Source of the DNA: Scheffersomyces stipitis CBS 6054
Taxonomy: Eukaryota; Ascomycota; Pichiomycetes; Serinales; Debaryomycetaceae
Direction of reading: 5' to 3'
Assembly: GCF_000209165.1 (NCBI RefSeq)
Contig: NC_009068.1
Coordinates: 744,001 to 808,000 of the forward strand
Length of the DNA: 64,000 bases
Below the pieces are notes generated by a model that saw only the letters and a list, made by a program, of their open reading frames with translations, searched no databases and was not told the origin of the DNA. Each line of letters begins with the position of its first letter. Within the stretch, counting starts at the first letter, position 1. The position numbers and the translations under genes were made by a program. Below, in pieces: positions 11,011-22,024 of this stretch.

Positions 11011-12789
11011 CTAGTCAAAACCAATGATCTCTCTGAACAAGTCCTCGCAAGGCACCGTGGCCTTCAATCTCGCACATAACAAAAACACTCCACTCAACTT
11101 TCTGTGCAAGGAGTAGGTTTCTTCTGGAGGTGGTGCCAATCTCTCGTTCAACATTAACCCGATGTTGCCTCTGACTCTGTCGGTAATCGTCTGGTTGTTG
11201 AAGTCAAAAGGCTTACCTTTGTTGTCCACGGGCGAAAATGCTTCACCCAAAACCATCACTGAATCGACGTGAGCTCTGACCATCTGAGGCGACTCCAAAC
11301 CGGTCAAGTAGCCCAACTTCTTTGAGAAATGTTCTACACCTTCTCTGTCTTTCTTACAAGCTGCTCGAAGCACAGATACGTAGTTGTCGATGAAGTCTTC
11401 TCCAAAGTCGCGGGAAGCTCCAAAATCCAACAACTCGATTTTCTTCGTTTGTTCGTTGTACAAGAAGTTAGCCCAGTTAGGATCAGTTTGCATGAACCTG
11501 AATTTCTTGATTTCCAACAAGCACAATCTCATGATATTTGTTGCAATCCAGTCATTGGTAGCCTGATCCCAGTTACCCTTGACAATTTCAATTCCTCTCA
11601 TTCTCTCCATGGTTAACACATGCTCACCACACAAGTTGTGGAAAACACGAGGAACTTCGAAGACGTCGTCGTCTTTCAAGATGTCACGGAAACGAATCAA
11701 GCTCTGGGCTTCACGGATATAGTCGCATTCCCACTTCAATTCAGTTCTAGCATTGGCAATCGTCTTGTCAAGGAATAACCCAGGTGGTAATAACGATGAA
11801 GCAGTCAACAACATTAACAAGTTGTTCAAGTCAGAGTCAATAGAATCAACAACTCCCGGATATTGTACCTTCACTACGACAGGAGTCAAATCTTCCGTAA
11901 CAGCATTATGCACTTGTCCAATGGAAGCTGCAGCTACGGGTACGTCTTCAAATGAAGCAAAGAGACGTTCACGCCAGTTGACTCCCAAGTCACCTACCAT
12001 GACTCTTTCCAATTGTCCTGGAGGCATGTAGTGGGCTGAATTCTGGACTCTCAACAAGATCTGTTGGATTTCTTTGGGCAAAATAGACGAATCCTGGAAC
12101 GACATCATCTGGCCGACTTTCAAGGCTGCTCCTCTCATCTTCGAGAACTTCTTAGCCATACGTTCGATGTTCGTCGGAGATAGTATCAACGACTTCATGT
12201 CAAGATCCTTCTTACCAGAAGCATACTGTTTCAAGCCGTGTTTTGCAGCCCCCAATCCCATTCCAGCAGCCAAGGTACCGTAATGAAAGATCCGGGCTAA
12301 TCTGGTACTGGGAACTTCACTCTGAGACATCTGGAATCCTTGCGGTTTTTCTACATCGCCAATGATTCTTGTAGGTACAGATTCTGTATTGTCAGTCTGT
12401 TTAATGAAGTCTTGTGCAGATTGTGGTTGGTCGGTCGATGTGGAAGACTTCGTAGAGTAGGCTCTGGTAGTATTAACTCTAGAATTGGCCACAGTAGAAT
12501 AAGCTCTAGTAGAATATCCTCTCTTTTGGTTATTTTGAATGTTTTTATTGCTTAGGTTTGATATTGAAACGTCTATGGCCTCGTTTCTGGCTCTGGCTTC
12601 TTCTGATTTGGACTTTCCGGTCTGCCACATCGAGCTGCTGGTATCCAAATCTCTTAATGGTTGAGTCAAAGGATTTGTTTTATATAAAGTACACAAATCA
12701 TTTTCCACGATTCGTACAGCCGAAGCTGCCACCTTCGAAAAGGAAGCGGCGATTACCGTTATCTCATAGAAATTCTTGGAGAACGACAT
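11011..12789 (-). CDS. COQ8: Coq8/Abc1 atypical kinase for coenzyme Q synthesis
   Basis: Coq8 is a mitochondrial UbiB-family atypical kinase/ATPase needed to assemble the coenzyme Q synthesis complex. The signature KxGQ motif reads KVGQ at residues 224-227. The alanine-rich loop that replaces the usual Gly-rich loop is AAASIGQ (286-292). The ATP lysine is in VVVKVQYPG (K307), and the catalytic and metal loops are QTDPNWANF (434-442) and DFG (455-457). At 592 residues it is longer than the S. cerevisiae protein (501) because of its N-terminal region. That region contains three RxYST motifs between about 90 and 113 resembling presequence cleavage sites, so the mature protein may begin near residue 115. 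Confidence 0.95.
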   Translation of the reverse strand: MSFSKNFYEITVIAASFSKVAASAVRIVENDLCTLYKTNPLTQPLRDLDTSSSMWQTGKSKSEEARARNEAIDVSISNLSNKNIQNNQKRGYSTRAYSTVANSRVNTTRAYSTKSSTSTDQPQSAQDFIKQTDNTESVPTRIIGDVEKPQGFQMSQSEVPSTRLARIFHYGTLAAGMGLGAAKHGLKQYASGKKDLDMKSLILSPTNIERMAKKFSKMRGAALKVGQMMSFQDSSILPKEIQQILLRVQNSAHYMPPGQLERVMVGDLGVNWRERLFASFEDVPVAAASIGQVHNAVTEDLTPVVVKVQYPGVVDSIDSDLNNLLMLLTASSLLPPGLFLDKTIANARTELKWECDYIREAQSLIRFRDILKDDDVFEVPRVFHNLCGEHVLTMERMRGIEIVKGNWDQATNDWIATNIMRLCLLEIKKFRFMQTDPNWANFLYNEQTKKIELLDFGASRDFGEDFIDNYVSVLRAACKKDREGVEHFSKKLGYLTGLESPQMVRAHVDSVMVLGEAFSPVDNKGKPFDFNNQTITDRVRGNIGLMLNERLAPPPEETYSLHRKLSGVFLLCARLKATVPCEDLFREIIGFD

Positions 12790-14316
12790 GGGCCTGTTGA
12801 GTGAAAAGAATTGGTAATGCTGTAGGGTTACTTCTGGTGGGACTGAAAAATTCAGTTGGAGATATTCAGGAATGCGCGTTGCGTAGTTAGATACTTTTAA
12901 CTATGGAAGAATAGAAAGCAGAATAATTGATGGTCCGCAGCCAATGATGCTAACGAGAAGGAGAAAGCTCATGAAAGCAACTGAGTTTACATTCAGAATT
13001 CAGTATAGGATATGGTGATTTAGCAAAATATGCCTCTGTTTTTTTGGTAAGTTGTAGTAATTCGGAATTTTTCGCAACTTTTCCAGAAATCGCTTTATGC
13101 CAAACATATTATACGCAAATTATTTATAATCATGTAATATGTTAAGTCTCTGGAATTTCATGTCAGCAGTGAAACGAAGTTGCACAGTCTATAGCACCCT
13201 TAACGCTGAAGTATTGACTAAATGTGTCTATTTTTCTCTTCGTACATTTTAGTCAGATTGTCGAAATCTAAATCTCTACAGGCTGCAACCAAAGACATCT
13301 TGCTGATTCGTATCTCATTTCTAACTCAGCAAAATTTTATTATCCAGCAGACAACAATTATCTCCTTTCTTACATGATACTTAGACTTCTAATCTCCTAG
13401 TGGATAAGAAAAATAAATCCAAAGAATGGAAAATGTAAAGCTGCGCTGGTGATGTCCGCTAAGGTCATAAACTCAAGCTACATTGCGTCGAATATTTTGC
13501 TACGATTGCTCAGAAATAAAATCCATTGTATATCATGAGGGTCAATAATAATAATAATCAACGAGTCCGATTGCTGAACCACCCAATAAATATCAATCAT
13601 GGTCTTACAAGCAAACACAACATACAATAATTATCGGGGCGGTCCAACAATGTCGGCTCGACTTGTACTGTATGCACCTAGCGTTTTTCATCTGGCATTT
13701 ATCCGAGTACCCCTAAACGCTAAAGCGTAGAGAATAATGTAACCTTATCTTGCCGGAGCAACTAACAATCGCCTTGAACACAAACTGGGTTGCTCCCCTG
13801 TTCTCGAAGTCGAAGAGTAGCTCCTTCTAGCTCCAGTGAAAATGTACAGATACGCAGAGATGGTGACTGTACCTAAACAGACTCCGTTTGCACCTACTCC
13901 GTCAGAACAATAGCTCTACAATAAAGCCTCCCACCACGCTCCACTTACATATGCATATGCACATACATTGTAAGAGAAGTATGTTGGCCATGTAGACACA
14001 AACAAGATGTCGGCGACCTACAGATTCTTTTATCCAGCCAATGGAGAGAGAAGGTACTTGTCAGAGAAGAATGCATGCACCGGGAAATAATGCGGTGTCT
14101 GGGGCTTTTGGATGAGTTAAAATACTTCTGACCTTGTAGACACCGCAGAAGATCTTCCTGATTATCATCGAGAGCACAACAATCCACGGGCCAGCATCGT
14201 TGCATGTGAAGAACATTGTTGATGAGCTTTAGGCATATATAGGAGAAAATAAGAACAAAATATAAATACAGTATGCGCTTGTAGAAGAATACAGAGTACA
14301 TAATGTAGGAGAGTGC

Positions 14317-14364
14317 ATTATGGGAATATTATGGGAATATTATCAGAGTATTATCAGAGTATTA
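14317..14364. repeat. 11-bp imperfect tandem repeat
   Basis: Two copies of ATTATGGGAAT are followed directly by two copies of ATTATCAGAGT and a further ATTA. The units share the ATTA core and an 11-bp period, so the array looks like successive duplications of one unit. It lies in the 3 kb spacer upstream of the RHO4-like gene. Confidence 0.85.
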
Positions 14365-15120
14365 TGAAGACCACTGAACAAATTAGATAATATATTTGGG
14401 AATAAAAATGATGCCATTCAATGTTGGATTGATTGTGTTCAAAGAGGTGAAGAAAGACAGGATGTAGCACAGAACGAAAGACAATATGACACACACAGCG
14501 ACGGAGCGATGGACAGAATAAATGTGATAATAAATGAAAATTAGTTCAAGAATTTATATATCTCCAATGGGCGAAAATACTAACATGGTCGCTGGACTTT
14601 GCTTATCATTTTGCAATTATGAAGTTGCTTCGTAAATAACCTACAGCAAGTTTGGGCGTGGGCCTGCTTTTTTGATCGCCTTCTATTTTCTCTTGTCGAG
14701 ACATTATATTGTAGTACGAGGCAAGCCAATCCCTCCACCAAAAACAAGAGTCACGTCGCAGAAACTACAGTCGATAGTGGTAAATGTAGCATTTCTGTCA
14801 AATATGACGACGCAAAGTTAACTTGTCAAATGTCAGATTTAGGAGAGAAACAATAAATGTTCCTTATATCTCTGGGCCTTATATTTCTGGGTATTTTGGT
14901 GTTTGTGAATACAGAAACCGTTCCGCATTATATATTGAGCACCAATAACAGACTGTTGTACAGCAAAATAGTTGGCGATGTCAGGAGCAGACTTCTGGAA
15001 ACCACTGCGTCAGCCACTTGACCAGAATGCTAAGTGATAGCCGAAACAAAAGACTCCACAGTGTGATGTTGCCAGCCACCCCAGATTTCGCCTCGTTCCA
15101 GGTTGGCTGTATGATTATCT

Positions 15121-15141
15121 GCCGACTGCCGACTGCCGACT
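15121..15141. repeat. 7-bp tandem repeat GCCGACT x3
   Basis: Three perfect head-to-tail copies of GCCGACT occur about 700 bp upstream of the RHO4-like ATG. This is a small microsatellite, GC-rich compared with its surroundings. Confidence 0.85.
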
Positions 15142-15842
15142 CTCGCTAATTCTCCCCAGAGCCTTGAATATCGATATCAAACATCTCCAGTGGCCTACAA
15201 CTGAACCAATTCTCTGATGTCCACGAAATTTACCCCTTCAGCCCAACCTATATATATGGCATGGTTGCACAACACACAAGAGGCGACCAATAATGCACTT
15301 CAATGTGTGCCAATGCAAGAATATGGCAGGACATCCGCACTGCTTCTCCCTAAAATCAGGCTGGCTCTGATAGAAATCGAGAGCTCTCGCTAACTTCCGC
15401 GAAGCTCTCACTAAACTCACCGTGCCTCATTTCTACCGGCCCCAGCTCGCACTATTAATAACTTGTGCCGTTTTGGGCAAATAAATTTTATCCACACGTA
15501 AACATGGATCACAATGTCACATACTTTTCTTATTCGATTGACATAATTTTATCAACAATTTTACCACTGCAATTTTTCTTGAGTCAGATCTCTATATCAA
15601 TCGTCCAGCCACATACACAATACAGCTTTGACCATAACTCCAGCCATCCTACCAACCCATAAACGGCCTCCGTCTTGCCGTCTAATTTCTTATCTGCTGT
15701 GCCCGTCTATATCTGATTAGTGTAGAAGAGTTCAATTTTTTCTTCTGGCCTTATCCATCTATACGTATCTCACACTCGTTTTTTCACATTTCACACTTAG
15801 ACCACTCCTGATATCCCGATCTGACTAAACATACTCGTCACC

Positions 15843-16868
15843 ATGTCTAAGCGCCTCTCTTTTATTGGGAAGTCTCCCAGGGAAGACCCGACAGAAACTT
15901 TCAACCCATACGAAACCGTGAACCTTGAGTCGCAACGTAGAGAAATGTTTCAGAAATACAATGCACCCAAAGTCATCATCGACGATGATCCAGTGGTGCC
16001 TAACTACGAAGTCCAAGAGTCTTTCCGTAAACACGCGTCCCACAACGTCAAATTGGTAGTCGTAGGCGACGGGGGTTGTGGCAAGACGTGTTTGCTCGTT
16101 TCATACGCCCAGAACAGATTTCCTGAAATCTACGTTCCAACAGTATTTGAAAACTATGTCACAAACGTAATGGCTCCCAACAATAAACTCATAGAACTAG
16201 CACTCTGGGATACCGCCGGCCAAGAGGAATATGACCGGTTAAGACCATTGAGTTATCCAGATGTCGATGTCCTACTCATCTGTTTTGCACTTGACAGCTT
16301 GGTCTCGCTTCAAAACGTCAAAGACACCTGGTTCCCAGAGGTCAGTCACTTTTGTCCGGGTATCCCGATTATCTTGGTGGGAACCAAAAGTGACCTACAA
16401 TCGCAGATCGACCCCGACTTACCCATACAGGTAGCAACAGAAATCAACGCCATTGGCTACATCCAGTGCTCTGCCAAAACCATGTTCAATATCCGTACCG
16501 TGTTCAACTTCGCCTTGAACCATTACCAGAAACAGGTTGAAATACAGGAGCAGTATGAGAAATCGAAGAATCGACTATCCAAAGTGCTTCACGGATCCAA
16601 CGGTGGCAGTTTTGGCTCGGCTGTAGGTGGCCACACCCGGAACCAATCGTCAATTTCCAACAGAAGGGGTCACTTCAAAAACACTTCCTACGACTCTACT
16701 CTTCTCTTGGACCAACCTTTGGCTGAAGATACGTACACACACAACCCTTACGGAAACTTTGGTAGCCCACATGTTGATCAGCTGCCAAGGTACAACGAAG
16801 AAGAGTTTGCATTCACCAGAGACAAGAAGAAAAAGAAGAAGAAGTCCAAGCGATGTACCATTTTGTAG
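15843..16868 (+). CDS. RHO4: Rho-family GTPase, Rho4-like
   Basis: The product is a 341-residue Rho GTPase; Rho4 acts in cell polarity and septum/actin control at the plasma membrane. Motifs seen: P-loop GDGGCGKT (75-82), switch [10 protein letters not shown] (97-105), DTAGQE (123-128), TKSD (181-184) and CSAK (209-212). The C-terminus is a lysine run followed by CTIL, a CAAX box whose final Leu predicts geranylgeranylation. Compared with Rho1 or Cdc42 it has an extra 65-residue N-terminus and about 100 residues between the G domain and the CAAX box, an arrangement seen in Rho4 and the Candida Crl1-type proteins. Family membership is secure; the Rho4 assignment rests on resemblance such as FENYVTN and WFPEV.HFCP. 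Confidence 0.8.
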   Translation: MSKRLSFIGKSPREDPTETFNPYETVNLESQRREMFQKYNAPKVIIDDDPVVPNYEVQESFRKHASHNVKLVVVGDGGCGKTCLLVSYAQNRFPEIYVPTVFENYVTNVMAPNNKLIELALWDTAGQEEYDRLRPLSYPDVDVLLICFALDSLVSLQNVKDTWFPEVSHFCPGIPIILVGTKSDLQSQIDPDLPIQVATEINAIGYIQCSAKTMFNIRTVFNFALNHYQKQVEIQEQYEKSKNRLSKVLHGSNGGSFGSAVGGHTRNQSSISNRRGHFKNTSYDSTLLLDQPLAEDTYTHNPYGNFGSPHVDQLPRYNEEEFAFTRDKKKKKKKSKRCTIL

Positions 16869-18592
16869 ACCATAGAACTTGATTATAGAATATAGATTAG
16901 ACAAGAGAACAGAATACTGCAAAAACAGAGAAGAAAAGAGACTAGAGGACAGTCTAGAGTAAGGCAGAAGGTGCAAGAGAATACAAATCGAAAGTGATCG
17001 TAGAAAAGCAGTACTAAGTAGAAATGTATAGATAAAGGCATGTCAAAGTTCATATCTGGTAGAGTAGGATATTTTCATATTGCGTTTTATTATATTATAA
17101 CCTAATGTAATACTATTAATTATACCAATAATATAGAATCATTATTATTTCATTATTTTTTATGGCCCTTACATTTTCGCAGCAAAATAGACAGTAGCAC
17201 AACTTTTTTCTGCTGCATTTACTGTATGCGAGGTAAGTGTGCTAAGTATAAAATTTGGCTGCGAAATCTCAACACAGCTTTCATTCCTCCCATCTTTCCA
17301 TGCTCTCAATTACATGAAGTCCATTTCTATTCATTCTCAGTCCTCGTTCCCCATTACACTTCTATCCAAGTTTCGGGTTAATCTCTAGTTCTGTATCTGA
17401 CCACTCAAACTTGTTATCTCGCAGATATGCAAATATCAAATTGGTCAACTCTACTCCAACATTCAAAAAGACTTGAGAGACAATCTCTGCACTACTATTT
17501 AGCACCATCAACTCCAATAGATTTGCGGTTCTCGATATACTCAAGATTTAGAATCAACGATTTGGACTAGCCTCCCACACTTTTGTACAACCCCATTCAA
17601 TTTTGGAATTTAGGATACCGAACTTCTACAAAGGAGGAAACTTTACCTGAACCATCTCCTCTACGATCATTGTGAAAAAGCCTGCAGAGGAACTAAAGTA
17701 GATTTTTAGAAGAAACAAGGGAAGCACAATTTTGTTTGTACAAATGTTCCAAGTCGTTCACACCCCTTCTTCCTCCTCTGGTACAATATATCAGATGAAT
17801 TTCAAGATTGATAGGCTCAATTCTCCCACAGGTAAACTGGAAGCAAAGACTCTGACTGGAAAGGCAATATGAATAGAGTCATGGAGTAAGCAAAAATTCT
17901 TGAATAAGCCTATTGGCTACTGTAGATGTCAACAGGATGCAAACACCTCATGCAAATATAGCCAATTCAGATGGCTTGCTCTACAAGTTCAATTGTTGTA
18001 TCCTTGCCAGAGTGCATGAAAACAGAATTTGTTACTAGATCTGTATTAGCATGCACGAGAGTTGCTGCAGATAACATGTCAAATTATTATTATGTAGGCG
18101 CATTTTTGTATGAGACTTTGGAAATGGGCTGAGATATTTCTACTTCTTTTCTCACTATTAACTTTAAATAGAGGCTATTAGCTTTCTTGGTTTGAAATAG
18201 TATCGTCATCAGCTTTGCTGATCTAGTTATTTTTATTGCGTTTATTCTTCTTATTCTCTTTTCTTCGCTATCATAGTCTCCTATTTGAACGTCTTTCTCT
18301 GGACGCGTGGGAAAAGCACTAAATACACTCCAAAACTTCTCAGATATTAAATACAAAAATATAAACCATCTCAAGACAACTGATTCTTAATCGAACTATT
18401 GGTTCAGAAAGGCTTTTTGAGTCTAGCCAGCAGATAAGAAAGCATTGACTTTAACACGTACAATTAGACCATATTTGTGCCAAAAACAAACGGTTTGTCG
18501 GTTTTCTAGACCCCCATATCGATTCATTAACTAAATTTGTCATATCTCAAGACTTCTGATTACATCTATTCATCTACTTAAACCACAACTCC
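16869..18592. other. Intergenic region RHO4-like / LCB3-like
   Basis: Both neighbours are on the plus strand. AT-rich 3' flank follows the RHO4-like gene, and the rest should include the LCB3-like promoter. Minus-strand open frames at 17362-17544 (TTG start) and 18090-18374 show no family features. No RNA gene was recognised. Confidence 0.45.
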
Positions 18593-20152
18593 ATGTCGTC
18601 CCACAGGCAGACAGAAACCTCTACCATTTTGCGGAAATCTCCAGCTCCAGATGAGGTTGTTGTGTCCGAAAAAGCCGAACTCTCACCCCAAGTCTCAAAC
18701 CATCTTAGCGATGCTGGAAACCAATCACAGGAGCACTACAAGTCCAGATTGTCACCTTTCAGATACAAGTTGAGGTCGATGCTACTTCCAGCTATTCGGG
18801 CTGAAACAAAAGTGTTGAATTCTTTGCAAAGTTCACTTAGGCATCCTTTGCTAGACTTTTATTTTGCCTGGACTGCTAACTTAGCTTCTCACACTTTCTA
18901 TGTCTTGATGCTTCCTCCACCCATCTGGTTTGGTGCTGGCAAATTGTGTCGTGATCTTATTCATGTTCTTGGGTTCGGTATCTATCTAAGTGGCGGGCTC
19001 AAAGACTATTTTTGTTTGCCTCGCCCCAGATCTCCACCGTTACATAGAATCACCATGTCTTCGTACACAACTCAGGAGTACGGGTTTCCTTCTAGCCACA
19101 GCGCCAATGCCACCGCTGTATCTCTCATTTTGTTTTCTAAACTTGTAGAAATACGATCAAGCTTGTCTGCAGCCACTTTCTACGGTCTTCTTGCGGTGTT
19201 GTCCTTATATTACATCTCTCTCATTTTTGGCCGTTTGTACTGTGGCATGCATGGCTACTTGGATATCATCACAGGCTCGTTAATTGGAGTATTTTGCTTC
19301 TCCTTTAGATACTGGTACGGTGATTGGTTCGACAATTTGATGTTTGACAATAGTCTTAACGTTTGGATAACCCCAGTGTTAATTATCGCTGGCTATTTGT
19401 ATTTGATTCATATCCATTCTGAACCCATAGACGATTGTCCCTGTTTTGATGACTCGGTGTCGTTCATAGGTGTTCTTATGGGCATTGACTTGTCACACTA
19501 TGTTGCACACAAGTCGCTGTATTTTACCAGCAGAAACGAGTTCCAGGATCCAATCATGATCCATTTCAACTATGCCGAATTGGGTCCAGTCAAAAGTATT
19601 TTGAGATTCGTAGTGGGAGTCACTTTGGTAGTCATCTGGAAGTCAATATCCAAGCCTGTTGTATTCACCATTCTCCCACCTATCTACAAGTTTGTTGGAA
19701 TTTCGTTTCCTAGAAGAAACTACATTGCTACAGCTAGCACTACGAAGTCGAACAGACAGATCCGGTCTGCGTCTATTTCCAACGTCGAAAACAATATTGG
19801 TGACCTCAACAACCTTATCAAGGGAATAACTGACCACAGCAAACGTGATGAAATGGGACCTGAGACTGAAATCGACTACTACGCTATTTTAGACTACAAC
19901 GAGGACAAGTATAAGAATAAAAACAGGAAGAAAAACAAGAGGAAGAACAATAGAATTGACAAAGAAAAGGTGTCAGATATCTCTGAAAATGAAGACGTCG
20001 AGCAGCAGCTTCAGTCATTTTTGAACAAGAGTCAAGTATTCAAACCACGGTACGATGTCGAGACGATAGGGAGAACCTTGGTGTATGCTGGCGTCAGTAC
20101 CACTGCCTTTTGGGGATTCAGCTTTGTGTCCGAGTTGCTAAATCTAGCCTAG
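18593..20152 (+). CDS. LCB3: Long-chain base-1-phosphate phosphatase (Lcb3/Ysr3-like)
   Basis: The product dephosphorylates dihydrosphingosine- and phytosphingosine-1-phosphate in the ER, feeding sphingoid bases to ceramide synthesis. All three PAP2 phosphatase motifs are visible: KDYFCLPRP (K-x6-RP), the PSSH box in YGFPSSHSANA, and GRLYCGMHGYLD (R-x5-H-x3-D). The 519-residue length, multiple hydrophobic segments between about 85 and 375, and the positively charged C-terminal region fit the family. S. cerevisiae has two paralogs, Lcb3 and Ysr3, which I cannot tell apart here. A Lys/Asn-rich segment near 440-460 is low complexity. Confidence 0.88.
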   Translation: MSSHRQTETSTILRKSPAPDEVVVSEKAELSPQVSNHLSDAGNQSQEHYKSRLSPFRYKLRSMLLPAIRAETKVLNSLQSSLRHPLLDFYFAWTANLASHTFYVLMLPPPIWFGAGKLCRDLIHVLGFGIYLSGGLKDYFCLPRPRSPPLHRITMSSYTTQEYGFPSSHSANATAVSLILFSKLVEIRSSLSAATFYGLLAVLSLYYISLIFGRLYCGMHGYLDIITGSLIGVFCFSFRYWYGDWFDNLMFDNSLNVWITPVLIIAGYLYLIHIHSEPIDDCPCFDDSVSFIGVLMGIDLSHYVAHKSLYFTSRNEFQDPIMIHFNYAELGPVKSILRFVVGVTLVVIWKSISKPVVFTILPPIYKFVGISFPRRNYIATASTTKSNRQIRSASISNVENNIGDLNNLIKGITDHSKRDEMGPETEIDYYAILDYNEDKYKNKNRKKNKRKNNRIDKEKVSDISENEDVEQQLQSFLNKSQVFKPRYDVETIGRTLVYAGVSTTAFWGFSFVSELLNLA

Positions 20153-22024
20153 ACTTACTATATTCATAAATATATATTCAATCAACCAAGACATTATACA
20201 ACAATGGTCACTGTAGAGTCAAGTTGCTGCTGGATGACCAATGGAGTTGTTCTGCTATTGTTGATATTTTTTGGTACCTTTTTTGTCATCTTTTAAGCCA
20301 TCCTATTATTATTACGAGTCTCTGAATGCAGATGGAGAAACCCTTCAATTATTTAGAACATCAACAATAGCTAGGGTCCTGAGTTGTGATTGTGATATAT
20401 GTAGGGATGGAAAATATCTTTCGGAAATTTGCAACACACAAGGTTATTACTTTTCCAGAAATTAGGTTTTATTGCAAATAAGCTTACATTGCATGCGAGT
20501 GAAAGTGCATAATGCGTATTTTCAACCACATTTAGTAGAGTATAATTGCTAATTACAGGAAGTTGATGGGGGAGAATAATGGTTTGTTATATGAACTTAT
20601 TTTAATGGATTTGATATTTTGGACCCAAATTTGACTAATATAATGGTTCAAAATATAGATCTACTACTCCTCCACCAGCGTAAAAATTTTGGGACAGCTC
20701 TGGCTACTTTTCTTACACCAATTGGTGCGATATCTGCTCTTTCGAGAGCAGCGAATACAAGAGGAGAATATATCTCGTGTATATACAACTGCCTGACTAG
20801 ATTGCTGTAGTTATAAATGGTGAAGAGTGCGTTTATACATTAGCCCAACTAAGAGATATACAGCCATTCCCAACGAGAATCCCAGATAAATACCGAGAAA
20901 TTCTACAGCTCAGATGAATAGCCTTGCACAGTTCTACGACATAGCCATAGTATGATGTCTCAAATCGAATAAGCAAGAACGAACATAGAATGTGTTGAGA
21001 TTGAGATTGTAGCATGATTTAGAGGCTATTTAAAATGAGAGGTACGAGAGTGGATAAAGTGGCGCATCTACAAGAGTTTAATGGATGGAAAAGTCAACCA
21101 ATTGACGATTATTATTCAGATGGGACCACCCATGGGTCTTACCTTCCCCTCTATTAAAAATTACACCAGTTTCAAGATCTGAGGACAAATTATCACCAAA
21201 TCTGGGTCAGTGTCGCAAATGCCAAAGTTGGGGAAGCGGACACAGGATGCGACACCAGCGCGACACTACCCCCCGAGTGCGACATTTTAGGCGACATGGC
21301 ACCAAAAGCACAACAAACTCAATTTACATATCTCCTCTGGCTTGGAACGTATGAAAATCAAATATAGCTCAAAATTACTCCACCTTAGGAACAAATTTCT
21401 TGTTCAATACAACGTTAACACTGGCCAATACCTCCTTCAGATTGGGTAGTCGACTTTCTGTGTTATTTTTCCAATTCCAACGGTGCTAATTGTACTACTG
21501 TAGGCTTTGAATATAGCACAAACACCTGATTCTGCAAAGTAGACAAAATCATCGTCAATTCCTTGTATCACGTCCAGAGTTTAGTATATCCAGGTCACTG
21601 AAAAGAAGATATCACAATCTTGAGATATACGAATAAAAAGATCAATCTGAACTCATTGAATCTTATATATACTATACGTTACTACTCCAAATCAGATCAA
21701 GTAATTAGCGAAGTCAATTAATTGAAATCAACTGAAACTGGAATTTGAAAACACATTTTGAATTCAGATAATCACAAAGAAATTCAACACAGAAGAAAAG
21801 ATTGAAAAATTGAAAGTCAGTATTAATATCTATATCAAATTCTTGACTTACCTTATTGATCATCTTCAAGTACAGACTATGCCCTTGCGTCCGCCTGTTT
21901 CGTTCTCCACTGTAAAATACCCACTGTAACATCTACGTCGATTGTTACCTGTCATAATTACTTGTATTCATCATTTGCTTCTAACAACTGTCTTATTTCT
22001 ATTACTATATTATACTAATCTACT
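20153..22024. other. Long upstream region of the GCR1-domain gene
   Basis: This 1.87 kb interval separates two plus-strand genes. Its striking part is a cluster of GCGACA motifs at 21211-21297. A minus-strand 72-codon open frame at 21714-21932 contains a chance GTAAGT. The length suggests an extended regulatory region, common upstream of fungal transcription factor genes. Confidence 0.5.
21211..21297. promoter_or_regulatory. Cluster of five GCGACA/TGTCGC motifs
   Basis: Within 87 bp there are TGTCGCA (21211-21217), TGCGACA (21248-21254), CGCGACA (21259-21265), TGCGACAT (21278-21285, extended to TGCGACATTTTAG) and GCGACAT (21291-21297). The 13-bp extended form is identical to one in the RPS2 promoter. 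I do not recognise the binding factor. It lies about 730-810 bp upstream of the GCR1-domain gene. Confidence 0.5.

Larger units (their letters stand above)
12790..15842. other. 3 kb divergent intergenic region COQ8 / RHO4-like
   Basis: This is an unusually long stretch without a supportable gene, between two divergent starts. It holds two short tandem arrays (14317-14364 and 15121-15141, listed separately). The final 250 bases before the RHO4-like ATG are pyrimidine-rich, like a yeast 5' leader. A 118-codon minus-strand open frame at 13945-14301 is not convincing. An unrecognised non-coding RNA gene is possible. Confidence 0.5.

Noticed and set aside
13945..14301. 118-codon minus-strand open frame in the COQ8/RHO4-like gap
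   Set aside because: Cys/His/Leu/Tyr-rich composition, no domains, and it lies in AT-rich spacer DNA; most likely chance.
17362..17544. 60-codon minus-strand open frame
   Set aside because: It starts at TTG and its first ATG leaves about 48 codons; the composition is protein-like but nothing else supports it.
21840..21860. Sequence resembling the U1 snRNA 5' end (ACTTACCTTA), or a GTAAGT donor on the minus strand
   Set aside because: The flanking sequence does not match U1, and no TACTAAC branch site follows on the minus strand, so neither an snRNA nor an intron is supported.
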